A stretch of 5,367 nucleotides of DNA from Planctomycetota bacterium (GTDB taxonomy: Bacteria; Planctomycetota; Brocadiia; SM23-32), in assembly GCA_018400625.1 (NCBI GenBank), contig JAGYMJ010000150.1:1-5367 (forward strand). Reading direction: 5' to 3'. Positions 1 through 5,112 of this stretch are shown piece by piece; within the stretch, counting starts at the first letter, position 1, and each line of letters begins with the position of its first letter. The notes below the pieces were generated by a model. The model saw only the letters and a list, made by a program, of their open reading frames with translations, did no database searches and was not told the origin of the DNA. The position numbers were made by a program, and so were the translations under genes.

Positions 1-118
1 TGTAGCTGAGAATCATCATTCCACCGGCACAGGGCACGGTGGTGATGCTACGGGGTTCACTGAGGACTTACGATATAAAAATGCAAATCCGCCGAGCCCT
101 GCAAGGGCACAACATTTC
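1..118. repeat. Gene-free left edge with two GC-rich palindromes (REP-like)
   Basis: I see no coding region here on either strand. There are two compact palindromes. The first pairs CCACCG (21-26) with CGGTGG (37-42) around a 10-base loop, and is extended by CATCA (14-18) with TGATG (43-47) across a two-base bulge. The second pairs GCCCT (96-100) with AGGGC (104-108) around a three-base loop. On the minus strand both carry the word GTGCCCT. Two closely spaced GC-rich palindromes in an AT-rich spacer resemble dispersed REP/BIME-type repeats, but without the rest of the genome I cannot show that they recur. They could also be chance hairpins or the remains of a terminator. Confidence 0.35.
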
Positions 119-252
119 GGTTCAATCTGAAAAACAATGAAAGCGGGGAGCTTTGATTCCTCATTTCTAATTCATCATTCCAGATTCCGGCTTGTCCGGG
201 TTGGGAATTAGGAATCAGAATTTTTGTCTTTCATTGTTTTACATATCGAACC
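119..252. repeat. Inverted duplication of the 3' end of a four-helix-bundle gene
   Basis: Arm 119-161 on the plus strand matches arm 252-210 on the minus strand. The first 25 bases agree at 22 positions, including a perfect 13-mer (AAAACAATGAAAG at 131-143, its complement at 228-240). An unrelated 11-base stretch of equal length follows, then a shared GATTCCT. The right arm encodes the C-terminal residues GSICKTMK of the broken four-helix gene. The left arm would encode GSI-stop-KTMK, so it is a decayed, inverted second copy of the same gene end, or one arm of a fold-back element. The centre (162-209) carries period-7 repeats and a small CCGG-CTTGT-CCGG hairpin. What is seen is the symmetry; origin by duplication is inference. 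Confidence 0.7.
156..190. repeat. Period-7 ATTCCTN array, copy at the left edge
   Basis: ATT begins at 156, 163, 170, 177 and 184, exactly seven bases apart, giving units ATTCCTC, ATTTCTA, ATTCATC, ATTCCAG and ATTCCGG. The same phase-locked module recurs at 765-799, 2390-2424 and 5167-5222. Here it lies in the centre of an inverted duplication. A short run of the same type in the opposite orientation (about 202-220) supplies the stop of the broken four-helix gene. Confidence 0.75.
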
Positions 253-472
253 GATAAGCTTTAATAACTCTTCACAATCACAGAGAATCGATATCAGACA
301 CTCCACCTATGGCTTCTTCGACATTTGATCCGATTGATGTTCCGCATCGAAGGAGCTGTTTTGAGAGCACAAATTCTCTTTTTTCTTCACACAACCAGCC
401 ATACATTTTTACAATACGCAATGCAAAAGAATAATTCTTCTCCTGAACGACATTTTCTTTCTTATCGCCCAT
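208..472 (-). pseudogene. Broken four-helix-bundle protein (S23/IVP-type), internal deletion plus frameshift
   Basis: The open frame runs from ATG at 472 to TGA at 278 (64 residues). It carries the family's N-terminal half: FALRIVKMYGWLCEEKREFV, then LSKQLLRCGTSIGSNVEEAIGG, typical of the four-helix bundle family first seen in intervening sequences of 23S rRNA genes (usual length about 115-125 residues). The family's C-terminal helix, DCEELLKLIGSICKTMK, is still present in another frame at 279-208, ending in TAA. The middle helices (the part usually resembling SIAYKEARETRYW) are absent, so about 40 codons were deleted and the junction near 280-297 shifted frame. A good ribosome site (GAGGT, six bases upstream) precedes the ATG. 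The gene is AT-richer than the large genes nearby and is bounded by repeats on both sides, which suggests acquisition. The family shares its fold with the Avd accessory protein of diversity-generating retroelements, but no reverse transcriptase is visible. The truncated peptide may still be made. Confidence 0.85.
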
Positions 473-489
473 ATTCTACCTCATAAAAA

Positions 490-764
490 AATCCCAATAG
501 CCCATTTCCTTTAATCCGTTGCCATCAATTACTATTCCACATTATCCGTCGCCCGCCTTTGCCCTTAATCCGTTTTTATCTGAGTCCATCTGTGTTTTTT
601 TATTTTTTCCTTTTCCTGGGTCTCTTCAATCCTGTAAATCCTGTCTATATTCCGTTGCCGTTCTCTGCGTCCTCTGCGGTTTATCCGTTTCTTCCGTTGT
701 TGTATCCGTTTTCCTGATTTCCTGAGTTCCAAATAGTCTTTTATCCGTTAATCCGTTGCCTTTA
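490..764. repeat. Ladder of short tandem duplications (periods 8 to 10) between vWA and four-helix genes
   Basis: This 300-base spacer has no credible gene. It is a pyrimidine-rich mosaic (plus strand) in which different words are each doubled in tandem: ATCTGAGTCC/ATCTGTGTTT at 578-597 (period 10), AATCCTGT at 628 and 637 (period 9), CTCTGCG at 663 and 672 (period 9), TTCCTGA at 711 and 719 (period 8), and ATCCGTT at 743 and 751 (period 8). The word TCCGTT recurs singly at 514, 571, 651, 684, 693 and 705 or nearby. The ladder then passes into the period-7 array at 765. Each word contains TCC. The far end carries CCAATAGCCC (494-503), shared inverted with the end of the GxxExxY gene. Confidence 0.75.
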
Positions 765-799
765 ATTCCTCATTCCTCATTCTCAATTCCTAATTCTAA
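765..799. repeat. Period-7 ATTCCTN array overlapping the 3' end of the vWA gene
   Basis: ATTC begins at 765, 772, 779, 786 and 793, a strict seven-base period (ATTCCTC, ATTCCTC, ATTCTCA, ATTCCTA, ATTCTAA). The last three units lie inside the vWA coding frame: they encode its final residues IRIRN and supply its TGA stop (785-783). The repeat has therefore either invaded the end of the gene or evolved out of it. Confidence 0.8.
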
Positions 800-1718
800 T
801 ATACTCTCCTCCGCTCTCCTCCGCGATCCGCCGCAGCGTCCCGGCCGCCGGCTCGTCATCGCCGTATTGATACGTATTGATGCGCACGCCGCCGCGGGCG
901 GTATGTGATTCGATCGCCTCCATGACCCGCGCGGGGTCCGGAAACTCCCCGTCGGTCAGCAGGTAGATTAGCCTTGCTTCCCCGCTACCGCGCAGCACGC
1001 TGAAGGCACGCGAAATCGCCTCGACCGGCTGCGTTCTGCCGAAAGGCCGGACGGAGGCGAGAAACCGTCCCGCCTCGCTTTTGTTTTCATGTGTAGCCCG
1101 CACGAGCCGTTTCTCCCTCATCTCCTGCGGAGATCCCTCGCTGAACAAAATGATATGGAACCTCTGCTCCTCACTCAAACGCCCGATGGAGCGCAGCATC
1201 TCGCGCCGAACCGCCTCGAACGAACCTTGCATCGAGACTGAATGGTCGATCACGTACACCACATCCCTGGCGCGGGAGTCAGCGCCGAAAAAACTCGTCT
1301 CCTCGCCGGTCTCGGCTATATCGTCCATCGTAAATTCGGCGCCCGACGCCGCTCCCCGCTCCAGCTCTTGCCATAAAGTTTCCTCCCCTCCGGAGCCGGC
1401 CGATTCCGCTCCGGCCGCCGGTCCGTCCGGCAGAAGGGATTCAAGCCCTGTCATATCATCCGCAGAGCCTTCATCCCCGTTGATCTCCTGCGGGGCCATG
1501 ATCGTGCGCATCGGCTCAGGCGTAACGCTCCGGGGATGTTGATCGGGCGCATAAGCCGACGGACGCCCCCGTCCCGGATCGGCGGACTCGGGCAGAAAGA
1601 CCAGGAACGCCAACACCAGCACCGCAGCACCATGAAAGAGCGCGCTCAACCCCCACGGCATCATCCACCTGCGCCAGAAATCCGAACCACTATCCTGTTG
1701 TCCGATCGTTTCTTTCAT
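783..1718 (-). CDS. Membrane-anchored von Willebrand factor A (vWA) domain protein
   Basis: The protein has 311 residues. A short cytoplasmic tail (1-22, with a WRRW cluster) precedes one membrane segment (about 23-42, GLSALFHGAAVLVLAFLVFL), as in TonB-like or Exb-associated anchors. An acidic, Pro/Gly/Ala/Ser-rich low-complexity linker (about 45-145) leads to a C-terminal vWA domain (about 152-305). The metal-ion-dependent adhesion site looks complete: D158-H-S160-V-S162 after VVYVI, T229 in GRTQ and D256 in LLTDGE. Metal-dependent protein binding outside the cytoplasmic membrane is therefore likely; the partner is unknown. The start at 1718 is supported by GAGGGG four bases upstream and by the membrane segment following directly. 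The last five codons and the stop lie in the period-7 repeat array, so the natural C terminus may have been replaced. The upstream neighbour after the GxxExxY gene is the PstS-like/LRR protein, a plausible envelope partner. Domain assignment is firm; cellular role is not. Confidence 0.9.
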   Translation of the reverse strand: MKETIGQQDSGSDFWRRWMMPWGLSALFHGAAVLVLAFLVFLPESADPGRGRPSAYAPDQHPRSVTPEPMRTIMAPQEINGDEGSADDMTGLESLLPDGPAAGAESAGSGGEETLWQELERGAASGAEFTMDDIAETGEETSFFGADSRARDVVYVIDHSVSMQGSFEAVRREMLRSIGRLSEEQRFHIILFSEGSPQEMREKRLVRATHENKSEAGRFLASVRPFGRTQPVEAISRAFSVLRGSGEARLIYLLTDGEFPDPARVMEAIESHTARGGVRINTYQYGDDEPAAGTLRRIAEESGGEYIRIRN

Positions 1719-1765
1719 GCTTCCCCTCTTTTTTTTGGGAACAAAGAACCTATCTAAAATTAAAA

Positions 1766-1849
1766 AAAAGAACTACGACATACTATCGGGAACTCAGGAA
1801 TTCAGGAAAAAGAACTAATATAAACTATTCGGAAATCAGGAACGGATAA
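1766..1849 (+). repeat. 42-bp direct repeat, two units, upstream of the vWA gene
   Basis: The two units begin AAAAGAACTA at 1766 and again at 1808. They share ACTAT (1782 and 1824), CGG (1787 and 1830) and TCAGGA (1794 and 1836) at an offset of 42 or 43. The first also contains GGAACTCAGGAA (1789-1800) with a period-8 echo (TCAGGA at 1794 and 1802). This is the CCTGATTTCCTGAGTTCC module seen elsewhere, but here read on the plus strand, opposite to the genes. The stretch also separates the GxxExxY stop from the vWA start, so the vWA promoter or leader would lie in it. I see no convincing -35/-10 pair. Confidence 0.7.
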
Positions 1850-1866
1850 GGACTGCAAACAAAGGG

Positions 1867-2271
1867 CTATTGGCGTTCATGGAATTCTCTTCCGACTCTT
1901 TTGATTGTCAGGGGCATAGCTGCAAAATTCAAAATCAAACCGGCCTCGGCATCCACCGCCTTCATATATGAACGCACTATTGAAAAATGTATGGGGTCCA
2001 GTTTTTTAACGGTCTTTAGCTCTACAACTGCACGATCTGCAACAAACAAATCCAGGCGGTGCTGTCCTATCGGCTCAGTGCGATACGTCAGCTCCACATT
2101 TTTCTGCCGCTTAAAAGGTATATCCCGATGATTCAGTTCGATACAAAGGGCTTCTTCATATACAGATTCGATAAAGCCAGGTCCAAGCGTTTTATGTACT
2201 ACAATGGCCGCATCAATAATCTGCCCGGTAAGCTCTTTTTCCGCCAGATCATTATCCTTTATATTTCCCAT
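1867..2271 (-). CDS. GxxExxY family protein (PD-(D/E)XK-like fold)
   Basis: The protein has 134 residues, normal length for the family. The name-giving motif is G32-FI-E35-SV-Y38, preceded by the conserved IIDAAIVVHKTLGPG helix and loop. A nuclease-like core follows: D74 in HRLDLFV and E84-L-K86 in AVVELKTV, the spacing expected of the PD-(D/E)XK superfamily, then SYMKA (101-105) and LILNF (112-116). The Gln that usually stands four residues before the Tyr of the YLKA segment is Ile98 here, so activity may be impaired. Members are common orphan genes in environmental bacteria, often next to short repeats; their function is not established, although nuclease or nucleic-acid roles are proposed from the fold. 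The ATG at 2271 has no clear ribosome site (it follows ACGGAAAAACGGG). The stop codon lies in CCAATAGCCC, a word shared with the leader of the four-helix gene. The gene is AT-richer than the two large genes and sits between inverted repeat blocks, suggesting it arrived as a cassette. Confidence 0.9.
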   Translation of the reverse strand: MGNIKDNDLAEKELTGQIIDAAIVVHKTLGPGFIESVYEEALCIELNHRDIPFKRQKNVELTYRTEPIGQHRLDLFVADRAVVELKTVKKLDPIHFSIVRSYMKAVDAEAGLILNFAAMPLTIKRVGREFHERQ

Positions 2272-2280
2272 CCCGTTTTT

Positions 2281-2425
2281 CCGTTTGCTTTCCTAAGTCC
2301 CAGATAATCCACCGCTGTCGTTTTCGTTGCCGTTTCCCTGCTTTCCTGAGTTCCAAATTAGTCGCCGTTGCCGTAGTCGTTCGCCGTTAATTCCTCATTC
2401 CACATTTCTAATTCATAATTATCCT
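2281..2425. repeat. Repeat array between the GxxExxY and PstS-like/LRR genes
   Basis: On the plus strand the block GCTTTCCTAAGTCCC (2287-2301) is echoed 53 bases on by GCTTTCCTGAGTTCC (2340-2354), the latter with a period-8 partner CCTGC/CCTGA at 2337 and 2345. TCGCCGTT at 2362 recurs at 2381, within a GCCGTT-rich stretch that stands where ATCCGTTA pairs occur in other copies. A strict period-7 run follows, with ATT at 2390, 2397, 2404, 2411 and 2418. The array ends about a dozen bases from the LRR gene stop. Order and orientation match the arrays at 711-799 and 5113-5222. Confidence 0.75.
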
Positions 2426-2435
2426 CCCTTCCTCA

Positions 2436-4874
2436 TTAATCACGCCTTATCCTGCAGTCCGGAAGCTGCCGCTCAAGCCATTCGAAATCGGCCGCCGCCA
2501 CATTCCGGCATTCCCTCAGGTCCACCCGGCTGAGCTCTCTGATCCTCGACAGCGGATATATATCGCTTATACCCGTGCAGCCGCGCAAATCGAGCCTCGA
2601 CAGCGTGCCGGACAGCTCTTCCAGCGGCGCCAGATCGCGAATGTTTTCATTGCCATTCAAAGTCAGCCTCGTGAGCTCCTGCATATCCTCGAGCGGCCGC
2701 AAATTCGATATCTCCGGACAATTGGAAAGGTTCAGCGTGCGGAGCCCTCTCAGCCGGCCCACCGGCGTAAGGTCGGAAAGTTCGGCCGCACCGGTCAGGT
2801 TCAGTGAAGTCAGCCCCGACAGCTCGGCCAGCGGCGAAAAATCATCCAGCTCCAGCCCCGTAAGGCTCAAGGACCCCAGGTTCGACAGCGAACTTAAAGG
2901 GCTCAGGTCAGTTATACCTTCCGCACCGCGCAGTTCCAGATGCGTGAGTTCGCCAAGATGGGTGAGCGGGCGCAGGTTGGTTATATACCGGGCGCTGCCG
3001 ATCGTTGAGTGGTTCAGCCGCGACATGTCCGGATTGCACGCCACAAACTCCGCCAGCCTCAGGTCGGTGACCGGTTCAACGGGATGCAGATCGGCGACGT
3101 CGCGTTCGGGCTCGGGGTCCTCGTCCGGCTCCGGCACGCTCCCCCCGATATTCTGAATACCCAGCGCCGCACGCATCGCCAGGGAATCGCTGCGGTCCTC
3201 ATGCAGGCTGTAGAACCGCTTGTAATACCCCATTGCCCTCCCGACCATCAGTTCGCGTCCGCCGGTGCCCGCATCGCCGGCCAGCCCGACGTACCATTCG
3301 GCCAGCCGCAGCGCGGCGTCTTTGGAAAGGCTCCGCGCCGGCTGCATCGCAACCGGCACGTTCGTCTTGAGCGTTTCTTTGTCGGCGGGACGTAAAAAGT
3401 GCTCCGCCTCGGCCGGACTGTCAAGCTCCACCAGGTAGGTCTTGAGCAGCTCCCTGCGCACCTCGTCGTTTTCCGGCTCGTCTCTGAGCCGGGCCGCAAG
3501 CCTTCGCACGCGGCGCCCGGACTCCGCACGCGCCTCGAAGGCGGGCAGACGCCGTTCGAGCTCGTCCTGTTCTTCATATCCGATCTCCGCACCTGTCCCG
3601 TTTGCGCGACGCCACAGCCCGGCGGCCTCGCCGTAGCGGCGGGAGGCCGTTGCGGTCTCGGCGGCATGGATCAGGGCATCGACAAGGTTCCGGCCCGCGG
3701 CTTCGGTTTTGACGGTGTCATAGCCGCGCTGGTAAAGCGCAACGCGTTTCATTGCGGCGTCAAACTCCCTCTCCGGCATCTCCTCCCGAAGCACGTGCAG
3801 CGCTCTGAACGCTATTGTCTCGCCACCGTCCACCTCGAAACCCAGCTCGTAAGCCGTCTCGCACATGGCGAGGATGATCTCCGGTTCGAAATCCATCGAT
3901 ACGGCGGAGCGCAGCAGTCTTTCGGCCAGTTCGATATTATCGTCCGCATCGGAAGTGCTCCTGACCCGCTCGATCTCCGGCCCGTAGAGCCGCATAAAGC
4001 CCGCCACCGCCTCCGATCGTCCCTCGCGAAGCGCGGGCAGCAGGGCGCACTCGCGCAGCAGGGAGTTGGCCTGATCGGAGAGCAGGAATTGCACAAACTC
4101 ATTTACGGTAGGCGACGCGTCCGGAGGGACGTACATTACCAGTCTCCGGGCCAGCGGATACGTGCCGTCCCTGATCGTCTGCGCATTGGGCCTGACGCCG
4201 TCGACGGATAGTTTTTTTACCGCATCGCCCGTCGATACCTCCGCCGCCGCGTCTATAATACCGATCCCGCCGGGGTCGGTTGACACCGAGCTTATAACCT
4301 CACGTGAGTCTCTTCTTTGTATGCTGAAGCGCCACCGCACGGCACGCCACTCATCTTCCAGCAGGCGCATAACCTCGTTATCCCGGGCCATCGCGTAGGC
4401 TCGGATCGCCATATCGTCGCCCCCGAAAGCGCCCCAGCCCGACGCTCTGCCTGAAAAAATCCTCACAAGCTGTGTCTCGTCAAGCGACTCGACGGGGTTT
4501 CGGATATGGACTATAACGGCCGGTGTGATCGCACCGATAACGTGTTCTTCGGGCGAGAGCTCCTCCCAGCGCTCCCTGTCCCGTCCGCGCACACTGTCGT
4601 CATCGACTCTACCCCACCACAGCATCAGCGCATCGTCTCTAAGCAGGGCAGAGGCGGCCGAGGCGGCCGAGCCGCTCTTGAGGTAATCCACCCGGAACAC
4701 GCCCGCAACGGCGCCTTTCGTTTCGGCATATCCTTCGGCCAACCTCATAACGACCTCTTCGGCCGACACCGGCCCTACGATTCGCACCTCGCCCGCCCCG
4801 GCGCTGCAGAGAAAGAAGAAGAACGATATAAGCAGCAGGGCTGCAGAAAGACAATGTTTCCTGAAAAATAACAT
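2436..4874 (-). CDS. Exported PstS-like solute-binding / helical-repeat / leucine-rich-repeat fusion protein
   Basis: Starting at ATG 4874 the protein has 812 residues. A TTG-started extension to 4976 is possible in frame but would place 34 residues before a perfect signal peptide (MLFFRKHC, then a hydrophobic run to about 23, cleavage near SAGAG), so I reject it; AGGA lies ten bases upstream of the ATG. Residues 29-295 resemble PstS-type periplasmic binding proteins: HIRNPVESLDETQLVRIFSG (123-142), GGIGIIDAA (202-210), IRDGTYPLARRLVMYV (234-249) and FVQFLLSD (260-267). The R-x-x-x-S-G-T phosphate contact expected after the IFSG block reads ARDNEVMRLL, so the ligand may not be phosphate. Residues about 310-576 are helical and TPR-like, with a LAEWYVGLA..YYKRFY segment like modules in planctomycete and verrucomicrobial exported proteins. 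An acidic hinge (PEPDEDPEPE, 581-590) leads to seven 22-24-residue leucine-rich repeats (about 631-800, LxxLxxLxLxG.x.IxDLxPL, internalin-like). The likely place is periplasm or cell surface, with the LRRs as a binding platform. No transporter permease genes are in the window. Confidence 0.9.
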   Translation of the reverse strand: MLFFRKHCLSAALLLISFFFFLCSAGAGEVRIVGPVSAEEVVMRLAEGYAETKGAVAGVFRVDYLKSGSAASAASALLRDDALMLWWGRVDDDSVRGRDRERWEELSPEEHVIGAITPAVIVHIRNPVESLDETQLVRIFSGRASGWGAFGGDDMAIRAYAMARDNEVMRLLEDEWRAVRWRFSIQRRDSREVISSVSTDPGGIGIIDAAAEVSTGDAVKKLSVDGVRPNAQTIRDGTYPLARRLVMYVPPDASPTVNEFVQFLLSDQANSLLRECALLPALREGRSEAVAGFMRLYGPEIERVRSTSDADDNIELAERLLRSAVSMDFEPEIILAMCETAYELGFEVDGGETIAFRALHVLREEMPEREFDAAMKRVALYQRGYDTVKTEAAGRNLVDALIHAAETATASRRYGEAAGLWRRANGTGAEIGYEEQDELERRLPAFEARAESGRRVRRLAARLRDEPENDEVRRELLKTYLVELDSPAEAEHFLRPADKETLKTNVPVAMQPARSLSKDAALRLAEWYVGLAGDAGTGGRELMVGRAMGYYKRFYSLHEDRSDSLAMRAALGIQNIGGSVPEPDEDPEPERDVADLHPVEPVTDLRLAEFVACNPDMSRLNHSTIGSARYITNLRPLTHLGELTHLELRGAEGITDLSPLSSLSNLGSLSLTGLELDDFSPLAELSGLTSLNLTGAAELSDLTPVGRLRGLRTLNLSNCPEISNLRPLEDMQELTRLTLNGNENIRDLAPLEELSGTLSRLDLRGCTGISDIYPLSRIRELSRVDLRECRNVAAADFEWLERQLPDCRIRRD

Positions 4875-4996
4875 AATAAATCCGTCCTGTGCCGTATTAA
4901 GCGATATCTGCTTCTCAGCTACTATGTTATAAACAAATGCCGTTAATCCGTTCCTTCCGTTTGTCGTTAATCTCAATCCCTTGTCTTTCTATTAAA

Positions 4997-5024
4997 ACTT
5001 TTTCAAGTCCCGTTTTGAAAAAGT
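4997..5024. other. Perfect 10-bp AT-rich hairpin, upstream of the LRR gene
   Basis: ACTTTTTCAA (4997-5006) pairs perfectly with TTGAAAAAGT (5015-5024) around the eight-base loop GTCCCGTT. The stem has only three G-C pairs and no following U-run on the minus strand, so it is not a standard intrinsic terminator. It could be a weak bidirectional terminator, a protein-binding palindrome or part of the local repeat system. Confidence 0.6.
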
Positions 5025-5056
5025 CTTAGTATTTTCCTGCACAAGTTAAAGTTTTT

Positions 5057-5085
5057 GTCTTACTTTTTTTCTAAAAAAGTAAGGC
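5057..5085. other. Perfect 11-bp T/A-run hairpin with three-base loop
   Basis: CTTACTTTTTT (5059-5069) pairs perfectly with AAAAAAGTAAG (5073-5083) around the loop TCT. A G-T wobble and a G-C pair (5057 with 5085) extend it to 13 pairs. In either direction the arm ends in a run of A or T. Lying between the stop of the right-edge gene and the LRR gene, it might terminate transcription, but the GC-poor stem makes this uncertain. Confidence 0.6.
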
Positions 5086-5112
5086 CTGTTAGTCTTTTCC
5101 GTTTTTTCGTTA

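Larger units (their letters stand above)
4875..5112. other. AT-rich intergenic leader of the PstS-like/LRR gene
   Basis: This stretch has no gene. Read toward the LRR gene (minus strand) it contains two AT-rich hairpins, then a short pyrimidine-rich (plus-strand) repeat fragment with CCGTTAATCCGTTCC at about 4940-4954 and CGTTAATC again at 4965-4972, then TTTATAACATAG (about 4922-4933, minus strand) and the ribosome site. TATAAC could be a -10 element, but no matching -35 is evident 16-18 bases upstream. The promoter is therefore unresolved. Confidence 0.5.

Noticed and set aside
208..472. Avd protein of a diversity-generating retroelement
   Set aside because: The fold family is related, but the sequence matches the S23/IVP-type branch, the gene is broken, and there is no reverse transcriptase, template repeat or variable repeat in the window.
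208..472. 23S rRNA intervening sequence
   Set aside because: The four-helix gene has no rRNA sequence on either side.
519..725. Plus-strand 68-codon hydrophobic open frame
   Set aside because: It is a translation of the pyrimidine-rich repeat ladder; hydrophobic and Ser/Pro/Cys composition follows directly from the TCC/TTC words.
156..799. CRISPR array
   Set aside because: Repeat units are 7-10 bases, adjacent and imperfect, with no conserved 23-45-base repeat, no regular unique spacers and no cas genes.
1081..1542. Plus-strand open frame inside the vWA gene
   Set aside because: It is antisense to a clear vWA domain, Ser/Pro/Arg-rich, with no family motif: a shadow of GC-rich codon use.
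3399..4211. Plus-strand 270-codon open frame opposite the PstS-like/LRR gene
   Set aside because: It lies antisense to a continuous, motif-bearing coding region and has no recognisable domain or ribosome site.
4875..4976. N-terminal extension of the PstS-like/LRR protein from a TTG start
   Set aside because: It would bury a classical signal peptide 34 residues in, and the extension is partly encoded by repeat words; ATG at 4874 has a usable ribosome site.
5057..5085. Standard Rho-independent terminator
   Set aside because: The stem is almost entirely A-T pairs, so the GC-rich stem plus U-tract signature is not met; kept as a hairpin only.
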